Assembly: GCF_001696535.1 (NCBI RefSeq)
Contig: NZ_MBQE01000001.1
Location: 434,001-498,000 of the forward strand
Direction: 5' to 3'
DNA: 64,000 bases
From: Stappia indica
Lineage (GTDB): Bacteria; Pseudomonadota; Alphaproteobacteria; Rhizobiales; Stappiaceae
This document shows, piece after piece, positions 17,169 to 26,259 of the stretch. A model generated the notes under the pieces. That model saw only the letters and a program-made list of their open reading frames with translations. It searched no databases and was not told the origin of the DNA. Position numbers and translations under genes: made by a program. How positions within the stretch are numbered: position 1 is the first letter of the stretch; every line of letters starts with the position of its first letter.

Positions 17169-17626
17169 CCGCGCCCGCACTGCTTGCCGGCCTTATCGTC
17201 TTCGCCGTCGGCCTTGCGCTGCCGGCTTTCTCGCAGGATGCCCCGCGCCTGCGCGGCACGCCCCAGCCGATGGAAAACGCCGCAGCTCCCCCTGTCGCCA
17301 AATGGGTGATGGACGATGTCCGCAAGATGCGCGCCTATCCCGAGCAGCCGCCGGTCATCCCGCACTCGATCGAGGGCTACCAGCTCTCGGTCAACACCAA
17401 CCGATGCCTCTCCTGTCACAAGCGGGAATACACGCAAGGCTCCGGCGCGCCGATGATCAGCGTCACCCACTACATGGACCGCGAAGGCCAGATGCTCGCC
17501 GATGTGTCGCCCCGCCGCTACTTCTGCACCATGTGCCATGTGCCGCAGTCGGACGCGGATCCGCTGGTCACCAACACGTTTCGCGACATGAGCGAGCTCG
17601 GCGCGCGGCCGGCCGGGAGCGACTAG
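17141..17626 (+). CDS. napB: NapB dihaem cytochrome c subunit
   Basis: The 161-residue protein has a signal peptide (residues about 1-32, ending AFSQ) and two CxxCH haem sites, CLSCH (89-93) and CTMCH (129-133). It passes electrons from NapC to NapA. The ATG at 17141 lies inside the napA end (28-bp overlap), supporting translational coupling. Confidence 0.94.
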   Translation: MRSQGLHRVAAPALLAGLIVFAVGLALPAFSQDAPRLRGTPQPMENAAAPPVAKWVMDDVRKMRAYPEQPPVIPHSIEGYQLSVNTNRCLSCHKREYTQGSGAPMISVTHYMDREGQMLADVSPRRYFCTMCHVPQSDADPLVTNTFRDMSELGARPAGSD

Positions 17627-17629
17627 GCC

Positions 17630-18325
17630 ATGTGGAGCCGTGTGAAATCCCTCGCCCGCCAGGCCTGGACCGTCTTCGCCAGACCGAGCGTGCATTTCGG
17701 CCTCGGTTTCCTGACCCTCGGCGGTTTCGTCGGCGGCGTCATCTTCTGGGGCGCGTTCAACACCGCGCTGGAAGTGACCAACACGGAGGCCTTCTGCACC
17801 AGCTGCCACGAGATGAAGGACAACGTCTATGAGGAGCTGACGCAGACGGTGCACTTTTCCAACCGCTCGGGCGTGCGCGCCTCCTGCCCAGACTGCCATG
17901 TGCCGCACAACTGGACGGACAAGATCGCCCGCAAGATGCAGGCCTCCAAGGAGGTCTGGGGCCACCTCTTCGGCACCATCGACACGCGGCGCAAGTTCCT
18001 CGACCATCGGCTGGAACTGGCCAAGCACGAATGGGCGCGACTGAAGGCCAACGACAGCCTGGAGTGCCGCAACTGCCACTCCTCCGTCGCCATGGACTTC
18101 ACCCGGCAGACCGACCGTGCGGCGGCGATCCACCAGCGCTATCTCGTCAGCGGCGAAGCCACCTGCATCGACTGCCACAAGGGCATCGCCCACCAGCTGC
18201 CGAACATGGAGAATGTCGAACCCGGCTGGCGCATGCCGCCCGAGCTCACCGGCACCGAGAGCGGAGATCAGGCCGACCTGCGACATCTGTCAGGATACCT
18301 GACGCAAGTTACTGATCGCCGGTAA
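17630..18325 (+). CDS. napC: NapC tetrahaem membrane-anchored quinol dehydrogenase
   Basis: The 231-residue NapC/NirT-type cytochrome has one N-terminal transmembrane anchor (about 22-44) and four CxxCH sites at 56-60, 86-90, 146-150 and 179-183. It oxidises membrane quinol and feeds NapB. It begins 3 bp after napB and ends the nap operon; the C-terminal tail beyond residue 210 looks variable. Confidence 0.95.
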   Translation: MWSRVKSLARQAWTVFARPSVHFGLGFLTLGGFVGGVIFWGAFNTALEVTNTEAFCTSCHEMKDNVYEELTQTVHFSNRSGVRASCPDCHVPHNWTDKIARKMQASKEVWGHLFGTIDTRRKFLDHRLELAKHEWARLKANDSLECRNCHSSVAMDFTRQTDRAAAIHQRYLVSGEATCIDCHKGIAHQLPNMENVEPGWRMPPELTGTESGDQADLRHLSGYLTQVTDRR

Positions 18326-18440
18326 CTTTCTCGAAAGGCCGTATGAACGGGGCGTCACAATCGGCCGTTTCCGTGCTAGGCTCGTCGCCGATTGGTCCGG
18401 CCGGGAGGAAGTGGTCCGGACCGTTCCGGGGAGCGAGACC

Positions 18441-18905
18441 ATGGACGGAACGGACGAAGGCAGGGCCGGGCTTCCGGCGCGCCTGAGGAAGGCGGCAGGC
18501 CATCTTGCCCTTCTCGCGCTGCTGGCCGCGGCGTCGCCGGCGGCAGCCGATCACCTGACGCCGGGTGACCGGTTGGGCGCGAACATCAACGAGATCGCCA
18601 ACACCCTCATGGAGTACGGCTACGTCACGCTGCGCTACATGAACAAGGGTGGCCAGGTCGAAATCGTCGCGCGCAAGGGCAAGGACGAAGTCTTTTTGCT
18701 GATCGACGCAGCCACCGGCGTGCTGGAGACCGCCATCCACAAGGACGGCGACCCGCTGCTCGAGCGCCCGCCCGTCGCCGCACCGCCGGCAGCCACGCCG
18801 TCGACACCGCCGGAGAGCGACGAGGAAAGCAGCACGAGCCCCGGCACACGGGACCCGCATGGAGACCGTCTCTCCGCCCGCGTGGTCGCAGGGCTTTCGG
18901 CCTAG
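18441..18905 (+). CDS. Exported PepSY-like protein of unknown function
   Basis: The 154-residue product has a signal peptide (hydrophobic core LALLALLAAASPAAAD) and a single PepSY-like segment (GYVTLRYMNKGGQVEIVARKG, then EVFLLIDAATGVL), followed by a Pro/Ser/Glu-rich low-complexity tail. The ATG at 18441 follows GGGAG; a GTG at 18411 is less well placed. It lies 115 bp after napC in the same direction and may or may not belong to the nap unit. Confidence 0.7.
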   Translation: MDGTDEGRAGLPARLRKAAGHLALLALLAAASPAAADHLTPGDRLGANINEIANTLMEYGYVTLRYMNKGGQVEIVARKGKDEVFLLIDAATGVLETAIHKDGDPLLERPPVAAPPAATPSTPPESDEESSTSPGTRDPHGDRLSARVVAGLSA

Positions 18906-18930
18906 CTGCCAGGCGCTTCGGAGAACTGCC

Positions 18931-19884
18931 TCAAAGGTACTGTTCGATCAATTCGGTAACCTGCCGGTCGCGGGCGCCTTCGCTCTCGCCACCGAACACG
19001 ACGGCAATGACGCTGCGGCCGCCGCGATGGGCAGAGGCGGCAAGATTGTAGCCGGAATCGCGGATATAGCCGGTCTTGATGCCGTCGACGCCCGCCACGC
19101 GGCCAAGCAGATTGTTGGTCGCCTGGAAGCTGCGCCCCTCATAGGTAAAGCTGCGCGCGGTGAAGGCGCTGGCGCGCGAGGCATGCCGGCTCTTCAGAGC
19201 CCGCGACAGGATCGCCATGTCGCGCGCGGTCGTGACCTGACGCGGGTCGGGCAGGCCCGAGGCGTTGACGAAGCGGGTGTGACGCATGCCCAGGCTGCGC
19301 GCCTTGGCCGTCATCTGCGCCGCGAACGCCGCCTCGGACCCGCCGAGATTCTCGGCAACCGCAATGGCGACGTCGTTGGCCGACTTCACGGCCAGCGCCT
19401 GGATCGCCTGCGAGACGGTCAGGTTGCCGCCAGCCTTGAGCCCGATGCGGGCCGGCGGCTGGCTGGCCGCCTTGGCGGAGATCACCAGCGGCGTATCGGT
19501 GCGCACCCGTCCCTCGGACAGGGCGTCGAACAGCAGGTAGAGCGTCATCATCTTGGTAAGAGACGCCGGATACCGCAGCGAGTCTGCGTCCTCCTCATGC
19601 AGCACGGCGCCGGTCGCCGCATCGACGACGATGGCGGCATGCGCCCGGCGAAGGGCGCTGCCCTCCGGAGCAAGAGCCAGTTCCGAGCCGGGAACGGCTG
19701 CGGCCGGTGTCGGCAAGGCGGGCAGCGCGGCAACCTGAACCGCGGCGGCCTGCGGGCGAGCGGCTTGCTGCGAGGTCGAAGCTGCGGTCTGGCAACCTGC
19801 AAGGGCCAGGGAAACGGCAAGGGCGAGAACGGCGCGGCGCCAGCGAGGCGCGGCGGTCGCAGTCGCCGTGGTCAGAGCGTGCAA
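18931..19884 (-). CDS. D-alanyl-D-alanine carboxypeptidase, predicted lipoprotein
   Basis: The 317-residue protein has the penicillin-binding motifs of the DacA (S11) family: SLTK (SxxK), SAND (SxN) and KTG in GIKTGYIRDSGYN. It removes the terminal D-Ala from peptidoglycan pentapeptides in the periplasm. The signal peptide ends LALAGC, a lipobox, so the mature protein is probably lipid-anchored; an Ala/Pro-rich linker follows. The start is a TTG at 19884 with GGAG about 8 bp upstream. The typical long C-terminal beta domain of PBP5 is absent. Confidence 0.88.
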   Translation of the reverse strand: MHALTTATATAAPRWRRAVLALAVSLALAGCQTAASTSQQAARPQAAAVQVAALPALPTPAAAVPGSELALAPEGSALRRAHAAIVVDAATGAVLHEEDADSLRYPASLTKMMTLYLLFDALSEGRVRTDTPLVISAKAASQPPARIGLKAGGNLTVSQAIQALAVKSANDVAIAVAENLGGSEAAFAAQMTAKARSLGMRHTRFVNASGLPDPRQVTTARDMAILSRALKSRHASRASAFTARSFTYEGRSFQATNNLLGRVAGVDGIKTGYIRDSGYNLAASAHRGGRSVIAVVFGGESEGARDRQVTELIEQYL

Positions 19885-19984
19885 GGGTCCGGCTCCAGGT
19901 GAGAAGGCTGATCGGCGCGCACCTTATCGGATCGCGGTCATCCGCAAAAGGTCCCGGCGCATGCGCGCCGCGCGCATCCGCCCC

Positions 19985-21607
19985 TCAGGCGACGAGAGCC
20001 TTGCCCATGCCTTCCGGCAGGGCCGTGGTGCGGCCGCCGGACAGCGCCTGCGCCAGTTCGATGAACAGCTTGGCCGGCAGCGGCGGCGCGAAGATGTAGC
20101 CCTGCGCAGCGGAGACGCCCAGCTCGCGCAGCCGCTCGATCTGCTCCATCGTCTCGACACCTTCGGCGATGATACCCATGCCCAGATTGTCGGCGAGCTC
20201 GACCATCGTGTCGACGATGGTGGTGGAGTTGTCGTCGGTGCCCAGGCTGTCGATGAACATCTTGTCGATCTTGATGATGTCGATGCCGAGCTTCTGCAGA
20301 TAGGCGAAGCCGCCATGGCCGGTGCCCACGTCGTCCAGCGCCACGCGCACGCCGATCGCCTGCATTTCCGCGATGATCTTGCGCGCCGTGTCCATGTTCG
20401 AAAGCGGCTGGCGTTCGGTCACTTCCATGACGATCTGCTGGAAGGCGATCTTCGACCCGCCATAGATCTCGGTAATGTCCTCGATGACCTGCCGGTCTTC
20501 GAAATGGCCGGCGAACAGGTTGATCGACAGCTTGAATTCCGGGTTCTGGAAATACAGCTCGCCGACCTCGTCGCGCGTCTTGCGCATCACCTGCCGGGTC
20601 ATTTCGAAAATGTGGCCGGAGGTCTCGGCGAAGGTCATGAATGCGCCCGGCGAGATCACGGTGCCGTCCGGGCGCTGCCAGCGCATCAGGACTTCGCAGC
20701 CGCGCAGGCGGCCGGTCTCGATGTCCATGACGGGCTGGTAATACGGGATGAACTCGCCGCGACGGATCGCCTGGACGAACTCGTCCTCCGCCTCGCTTTC
20801 CGGGCGCCAGGAGAACCAGACGCTGACGGCAACGAAGAGGATCGCGAAGCCGACGCTGGCAATCGCGGCGACGACCTTGAGGTCGCGCACCAGATTGGCC
20901 GCGGCGGATGCCGGCGCAGAGACGGTTGCCAGCATCGGGTACTTCTCCGAGGCCACCTCGACAACCAGCTCGCTCTCGCCTTCGCGGGAATTGATGTTGC
21001 TGTATTCGCCCGACCGCAACCAGGTGACGCCGTCGCCCAGCCGCAGTTCCACATGCCGATGGGCGCGCAGGTATTCCGGGCCCGGGTCGATGGCGATGGC
21101 GACCGGAGAGATCTCGGCCAGCAGGCGGTTGCCGGTGCCGATGCGCCAGCTCACCAGAGCGACGCGCGTACCTTCATAGACGCGGTCGCGCATGCCGATG
21201 CCCACCAGCGGCGAATCCGCCTGCAGCACCGGCAGCACCTGCCGCCCCTGTTGCGGCTGGTCGGGAACATTGCAGATCATCACACCGCCGGAATTGACCA
21301 CCCCGATCATCTGCACGAACGGAGCCTCGATCAGGCCGGCATGAAACGCCCGGCGGTCGTCCGCCGAACAGGTCACATGCCCTTGCTGGTGCAAGGTCTG
21401 CAGCACGGAAACCGCATCGCCTATCGCCTTCTCGGCCCGCAGGACATAGCGCTCGGCTATCGCCTTCATCTCGGTCCGGGCCTGTGTTACGGCGTAGTTG
21501 GCAAGGATGTAATTGGCCGCAATGAGGGGGGCGATCGCCAGACCGAGGGCAATCACCAGTGTCTTCAGGAAACGGGTATAACGATGCGGCACGCTACGAT
21601 CCGGCAT
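19985..21607 (-). CDS. Membrane EAL-domain cyclic-di-GMP phosphodiesterase with periplasmic CSS-type sensor
   Basis: The 540-residue protein has an N-terminal transmembrane helix (TLVIALGLAIAPLIAANYIL), a periplasmic region of about 200 residues with two Cys (VTCSADDR and VMICNVPD) like CSS-motif sensors, a second helix (VAAIASVGFAILFVAVSVWF) and a C-terminal EAL domain. The signature is EVL rather than EAL (GCEVLMRW). Other catalytic residues look intact: SINLFAGHF, LDDVGTGHG, IKIDKMF and AEGVET. It probably degrades c-di-GMP in response to a periplasmic redox or envelope signal; that is family inference. No GGDEF domain is present. Confidence 0.88.
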   Translation of the reverse strand: MPDRSVPHRYTRFLKTLVIALGLAIAPLIAANYILANYAVTQARTEMKAIAERYVLRAEKAIGDAVSVLQTLHQQGHVTCSADDRRAFHAGLIEAPFVQMIGVVNSGGVMICNVPDQPQQGRQVLPVLQADSPLVGIGMRDRVYEGTRVALVSWRIGTGNRLLAEISPVAIAIDPGPEYLRAHRHVELRLGDGVTWLRSGEYSNINSREGESELVVEVASEKYPMLATVSAPASAAANLVRDLKVVAAIASVGFAILFVAVSVWFSWRPESEAEDEFVQAIRRGEFIPYYQPVMDIETGRLRGCEVLMRWQRPDGTVISPGAFMTFAETSGHIFEMTRQVMRKTRDEVGELYFQNPEFKLSINLFAGHFEDRQVIEDITEIYGGSKIAFQQIVMEVTERQPLSNMDTARKIIAEMQAIGVRVALDDVGTGHGGFAYLQKLGIDIIKIDKMFIDSLGTDDNSTTIVDTMVELADNLGMGIIAEGVETMEQIERLRELGVSAAQGYIFAPPLPAKLFIELAQALSGGRTTALPEGMGKALVA

Positions 21608-21739
21608 TGAACAGCCGGCCCAGTATCGATTCCTTTCGTAAATGAGCCCTGAAGGCCTCCGCTGCAAACGCAAAAAATTCCGCAGCGGCGGCCACTTGAG
21701 AACGAGAGATAAACCCGCCAGCAAGGAGCGCGCCGAAGC

Positions 21740-22639
21740 ATGCAGGCCCTATTCATCGGTCAGGCCTATATCGACATCACCTTTCTCACCGACGCGCTGC
21801 CGACCGGCGACGAAAAGACCATCGCCCGCGACTATGCGGTGAGCTTCGGCGGCAATGCCGTGACCGCCGGCTTCGCCTGCGCGCGGCTCGGCATCGCTCC
21901 GGACATCCTGTGCTCGCAGGCCGACGACTGGCTCGCCCGCATGTTCCTGGACATGGCCGCCAAGTACGGCATCTCGATCCACGGGCGGAAAGTGCGGGAA
22001 TCCTCCCTCTCCTTCATCATGCCGAAGGACGGCAAGCGTGCCATCGTCCGCTGCCGCGACAACGACTTCCTGCACCCCTTCCCCGAGCTGAACCTTGCCG
22101 GCTGCCGCGCGCTGCATCTCGACGGCCACATGCCGGACGCCGCGCTCCACTATGCCAAGGCGGCGCGGGCGGCCGGCATCCTCACTTCGCTGGACGGCGG
22201 TGCGGTGCGCGAGAACACCGACGAGCTGCTGCGCCATATCGACGTCGCCGTGGTTTCGGCGCGATTCTGCGAGCAGCTCGGCCTCGGTGTCGAGGAGACG
22301 CTCGACTATCTGCGCGAACGCGGTTGTCCGGTTGCCGGCGTCACCGTCGGCGAGGATGGCATGTTCTGGTACGAAGACCGCGGCCCGACGCGCCGGCTCC
22401 CGGCGCTGGACGTGCCGAAGGCGCGCATCGTCGACACCAACGGCGCCGGCGACGTGTTCCACGGCGCCTATGTCTATTCCTGGATGCGGGACAGCACCGC
22501 CGCGTGGGAGCAGCATTTCCGCTTCGCCCGCGCCGCGTCGTCCCACGCGATCCAGCACCTGGGCAACGAGGAAAGCCTTCCGAGCGTTGCCGATGTAGAA
22601 GCCGCCATGAGCGAATGGACGGAGAAACAGCGGGCATAA
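21740..22639 (+). CDS. PfkB/ribokinase-family sugar kinase
   Basis: The 299-residue protein has the N-terminal PfkB features (GQAYIDITF, FGGNAVTAGFACARLG) and the C-terminal signature VDTNGAGDVFHGAY with the catalytic Asp and anion hole. It phosphorylates a sugar or nucleoside with ATP, but the substrate cannot be told from sequence. The start follows AAGGAG and is divergent from the EAL gene across a 132-bp gap. Confidence 0.88.
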   Translation: MQALFIGQAYIDITFLTDALPTGDEKTIARDYAVSFGGNAVTAGFACARLGIAPDILCSQADDWLARMFLDMAAKYGISIHGRKVRESSLSFIMPKDGKRAIVRCRDNDFLHPFPELNLAGCRALHLDGHMPDAALHYAKAARAAGILTSLDGGAVRENTDELLRHIDVAVVSARFCEQLGLGVEETLDYLRERGCPVAGVTVGEDGMFWYEDRGPTRRLPALDVPKARIVDTNGAGDVFHGAYVYSWMRDSTAAWEQHFRFARAASSHAIQHLGNEESLPSVADVEAAMSEWTEKQRA

Positions 22640-22768
22640 CAGCCCTCGTCCGGGTGAAAGTTCACGCTGGACAATCTGAGCGAGCAACTTGTTCTCGCGC
22701 CGCATTTGGCGCATCGTAGCGGTCCGCAGGCAGGGAGCGGACCCCAAACAACAGTCGGAGACGTCTGA

Positions 22769-23959
22769 ATGACTTATCTTGCCCTTCGCCGCGCACGCGC
22801 CATCGCGCTCGCCTGCCCGCTTCTCATTGCCACGCCCGCGCTCGCCTTCGATGCGTCCGGCAACGAGATCGCGGACACGTTCTTCGAGATTTTCGAGGCC
22901 GGCAAAGCGACCGTGACCGGCTACGACGGCGTCGAAGAGGACGGCGACACGGTGACGATCACCGGCCTGCGCGCCGCCATCAACGACAATGGCAGCAAGA
23001 CCGAAATGACCATTGCCACGATGTCGTTCGAGGAAGGCGAAATCGCCTCCGGCGGCGGTCTGACCGCCAGCGCCATGTCGATGAACGGCGTCGCCATCCA
23101 GAGCCAGGAAGACGGCAAGGACGTCAACGTCACGGTCGCCGCCATCGATATCGACGATCCGGTGCTGCCGTCCGCCGCCACGGTGAAGGCCAAGGCCAGT
23201 GCGGATGCGGTCGCCCCGTCCTACTCGCGCGCCGAGATCACCGGCATCCTCATCGACAGCGGCAAGGAAGGCAAGATTCCGGTCTCCAGCGTCGTCGCCG
23301 TGATCGACGAGATGGACGGCGAACTGCCGACCGCCGGCTCCCTCACCGTCGAGGGTGTCGAGATCTCGGCCGAGAGCCTCGATGCGGAAGAGCGCAAGAC
23401 CCTGACCGATCTCGGCTACGACAAGGTCGTGCTCGGCCTGTCGCTGGAGGCGGACTGGGATCCGAACACCGGTGCGCTCGACATTTCCGACCTGACGATC
23501 TCCGGCACCGAGGCTGCAACGCTGAACGCCTCGCTGAAGCTCAACGGCCTGACCCGCGAAGTCTTCGCCAAGCTGGAGGCCGCACAGGGCAAGCCGGAAG
23601 AGGCCATGGGCATCATGCAGGGCCTGCAGGTGGTGAGCCTGAGCCTGCGCCTCGATAACGAATCGCTCGTCGACCGCCTGCTCGACGCACAGGCGAAGGA
23701 GTCCGGCGCGACCCGCGAGCAGTTCGTCGGCCAGCTGAGCGCCGCCCTGCCCATGCTGCTGTCGGCAATCGGCAATCCCGATTTCCAGAAGAGCGTTTCC
23801 GGAGCGGCCACCGCCTTCCTGAACGACCCGCAGTCGATCTCCGCGACCGCAGCGCCGGCGGCGCCGGTTCCCTTCGCCCAGTTGCTGGGAACCGCGATGA
23901 TGGCACCGCAGACCTTGCCGACCATCCTCGGCGTGACCGTCGCGGCCAATCAGGACTGA
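22769..23959 (+). CDS. Exported protein of unknown function, paralogue A
   Basis: The 396-residue product has a signal peptide ending TPALA and a mature part rich in Asp, Glu, Thr and Ala, with alternating beta-like patterns. I recognise no domain. Its C-terminal half resembles that of the next gene: an ERKTLTDLGYDKV stretch, a W-D-P-N-T-G-A-L-D-I-S repeat-like strand, a later FLNDP and a closing APQTLPTILGVTVAAN. A CGGAG ribosome-binding site precedes the ATG. An inverted repeat (GGTCCGC/GCGGACC, 22721-22743) lies in the leader. Confidence 0.75.
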   Translation: MTYLALRRARAIALACPLLIATPALAFDASGNEIADTFFEIFEAGKATVTGYDGVEEDGDTVTITGLRAAINDNGSKTEMTIATMSFEEGEIASGGGLTASAMSMNGVAIQSQEDGKDVNVTVAAIDIDDPVLPSAATVKAKASADAVAPSYSRAEITGILIDSGKEGKIPVSSVVAVIDEMDGELPTAGSLTVEGVEISAESLDAEERKTLTDLGYDKVVLGLSLEADWDPNTGALDISDLTISGTEAATLNASLKLNGLTREVFAKLEAAQGKPEEAMGIMQGLQVVSLSLRLDNESLVDRLLDAQAKESGATREQFVGQLSAALPMLLSAIGNPDFQKSVSGAATAFLNDPQSISATAAPAAPVPFAQLLGTAMMAPQTLPTILGVTVAANQD

Positions 23960-24097
23960 TCTCGACGTCGGGCGGCCCGGGGGGCACCGCCCACGACATC
24001 GACGAACCGCCGAGCCGGCGCAGCACGTCTGCGCCGGTTTCGGCATGAACGCCCGCTTTTCGAAGCGGCTTTGCCACCAGATCACGGACAACGGACG

Positions 24098-26143
24098 ATG
24101 CCCAGAAGCTTGCGACACACCCCGACGGCCGGCGCCCTCCTCGTCACCCTGGCCCTAGCCTCCCCCGCCACCGCCAACCCGGCCCTGGATGCCGCCGATG
24201 CCTTCCTCCAGTGGGCGAAGGATCACGGCGCAACCATTGCCGAATACGGCAGCGTCACCGAGACTGGAACCGGCGACGCCATCGTGCGCGATGCCAAGTT
24301 CGGTTGGGATCTCGCCTTTACCGTCGGCGGCGCCAATATCGATCTCGACATCCGCATCAACAGCCCCGAAACCCGGCTGATCGGTGTCACCAAGACCGAC
24401 AAGGGCTACCATCTCGACCGCTATGAGCAGCCCGGAGCGCACGAATTCGCGTTTTCCGGCGGCGTGACCGAAGACGGCACCCGCAACGCGTTCGACATTT
24501 CCGTCATCCAGTACGACCTCGTTGCCGAGGACTACCTGCAGGTGCCGTTCGTGGCGCAGGAAGATCCGCAGCGGCCGGTGTCGCGCTTCCTTCCCGCCAT
24601 CGTCGCAGGTCTGGACACCAGGCTCGGCAGCATGTCGATCCGGCGGATGGAATCGACCTCGAAAATGCCTGACGGCACGTCAGGTACCCAATCCTACGAG
24701 GGCATGACCATCACCGGTCTCGCCAACGGTCGGATCGAGGAGCAACGCATCGAGAAGACGGTGTCCGAGACGACCGTCAAGACGGAACCCGGCGTCACTG
24801 CCGACACCATCGCGATGCGCGAGGAAACCGGCCTGCAGGTCGTCACCGGCACCGACATGAAGCCGCTTCTGCGGCTGTTCGGCGCGCTGCCGGCCGACCG
24901 CTTGACCGGCGACGAGGTTATCGCCAGCGCGTCAGTCGAGGGGATGAACTTCTCGTTCGCGGAAGGCTCGGCCGCCATCGGCAACCTGTCGATGACGGGC
25001 CTGCGCGTCGACCCGAATGCTCCGGCCGTCGATATTGCAACCATCGGCGATCAGGCTGTTCTCGGCACGCTGCCGCAGGACGACGCATCCCTGGCTGCCC
25101 TGGGTGGCCAGGCCGCCGATGCCCTGGGAGCAGCCTCGCTCGACAGCTTCGACCTGTCCGCCCTCGCCGTTTCCTCGCCCGTCGTCAACGGCGCCATCGG
25201 CACCATCCAGGCGAAGGATGCTTCCTACCGCGGCTTCGGCGACTTCTCCATGTCGGATCTGTCGTTTAAGGCCGAGGAGAACAATGCAGCCGTCGACGCG
25301 AAGCTCTTCCGCATGAGCGAGCTGAGACTGGCACCGCTGTCGCGCTACCTCGACTTCTTCGTCGCCTCGAGCAACCGCGAGCCGACGCTGCCCGAGATCC
25401 TCTCGATCGTCCCGACGCTCGGCCTGCTCGAGATGCAGGACATCAAGATCGCCTCGGACGAACTGGCCGCTCCCGTCTCCATCGAAAGCTACCGGCTTTC
25501 CATGAGCGACTTCATCAACCCGATCCCGACCAGGATCGAGGCCATGACGAAGAACGCCTCCTTCCCGGTCTCGCTGATCGAGGAAGACGAGGCGCGTGCG
25601 CTGTTCGAGGAACTGGGTCTCGAGGTCGTCAGCTATTCGGATGAATCGCGGATCAGCTGGAACGCCGATACCCAGACCCTGAACATCGATCCCCTCGCCT
25701 TCACCATCGAGGGCGGCGGCACGATGGACCTGAAGATGGAGATCGGCGGCGTGCCGCGTGTCGTGTTCGAGAGCCCCGAGCAGGCCCAGATGGTGATTGC
25801 CACCGCCACGGTGAACAAGGCCAGCCTGACGGTGCGCGACGCCCGCCTGATCTCCGCCTTCATCGCCCAGCAGGCGAAGCCGGCCGGCCTGTCGCCGGAA
25901 ACCCTGGCGCTCGGCCTCGCCGACCAAGCGGTGAATGAGCTCGGCCCGCTCAAGGACACGCCGTTCGGCCAGAGCCTGCATGGCGCCCTGAAGAGCTTCC
26001 TCGTCTCGCCGGACGAGCTGGTGATCACCATCGAGCCGGAGACCCCGGTCCCCGCGATGCAGATCATGGGCGTTCTGGCCACCGCGCCGGACACCCTGCC
26101 GCAGCTCCTCAACGCGGCAGTCACGGCGAATTCCGGCCGCTGA
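24098..26143 (+). CDS. Exported protein of unknown function, paralogue B
   Basis: The 681-residue product has a signal peptide (GALLVTLALASPATA) and a long acidic mature region without recognised motifs, Cys or transmembrane helices. Its last 190 residues parallel paralogue A: ARALFEELGLEVV, ISWNADTQTLNIDPLAF, LTVRDARLISAFIAQQ, FLVSPDEL and APDTLPQLLNAAVTAN. The ATG at 24098 was chosen over 24071 because it directly precedes the signal peptide. A strong terminator follows. The pair is likely a tandem duplication with N-terminal expansion in this copy. Confidence 0.75.
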   Translation: MPRSLRHTPTAGALLVTLALASPATANPALDAADAFLQWAKDHGATIAEYGSVTETGTGDAIVRDAKFGWDLAFTVGGANIDLDIRINSPETRLIGVTKTDKGYHLDRYEQPGAHEFAFSGGVTEDGTRNAFDISVIQYDLVAEDYLQVPFVAQEDPQRPVSRFLPAIVAGLDTRLGSMSIRRMESTSKMPDGTSGTQSYEGMTITGLANGRIEEQRIEKTVSETTVKTEPGVTADTIAMREETGLQVVTGTDMKPLLRLFGALPADRLTGDEVIASASVEGMNFSFAEGSAAIGNLSMTGLRVDPNAPAVDIATIGDQAVLGTLPQDDASLAALGGQAADALGAASLDSFDLSALAVSSPVVNGAIGTIQAKDASYRGFGDFSMSDLSFKAEENNAAVDAKLFRMSELRLAPLSRYLDFFVASSNREPTLPEILSIVPTLGLLEMQDIKIASDELAAPVSIESYRLSMSDFINPIPTRIEAMTKNASFPVSLIEEDEARALFEELGLEVVSYSDESRISWNADTQTLNIDPLAFTIEGGGTMDLKMEIGGVPRVVFESPEQAQMVIATATVNKASLTVRDARLISAFIAQQAKPAGLSPETLALGLADQAVNELGPLKDTPFGQSLHGALKSFLVSPDELVITIEPETPVPAMQIMGVLATAPDTLPQLLNAAVTANSGR

Positions 26144-26167
26144 ACGAACGACCTGACCGCCAAAAAG

Positions 26168-26202
26168 AAACCCCGCCGCAGAGCCCTGCGGCGGGGTTTT
26201 TC
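26168..26202 (+). terminator. Rho-independent terminator after paralogue B
   Basis: AAACCCCGCCGCA (26168-26180) pairs perfectly with TGCGGCGGGGTTT (26187-26199) around a 6-nt loop, followed by more T. It can serve both the rightward gene and the convergent ABC transporter. Confidence 0.9.
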
Positions 26203-26259
26203 ATGTCCGGAGAAGGCCTCCGCCGAGCACCGGGAAGCTTAGGCTTCCAGGGCGAAGGA

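Noticed and set aside
13674-17180. A 1168-codon open frame on the minus strand across napF-napA
   Set aside because: It is the complement of napA and its neighbours, is full of His/Gly/Arg typical of GC-rich shadow frames, and has no recognisable domain.
21749-24118. A 789-codon minus-strand open frame opposite the PfkB kinase and paralogue A
   Set aside because: It crosses two genes and an intergenic region with no start signal and no domain; it is a shadow of codon-position GC bias.
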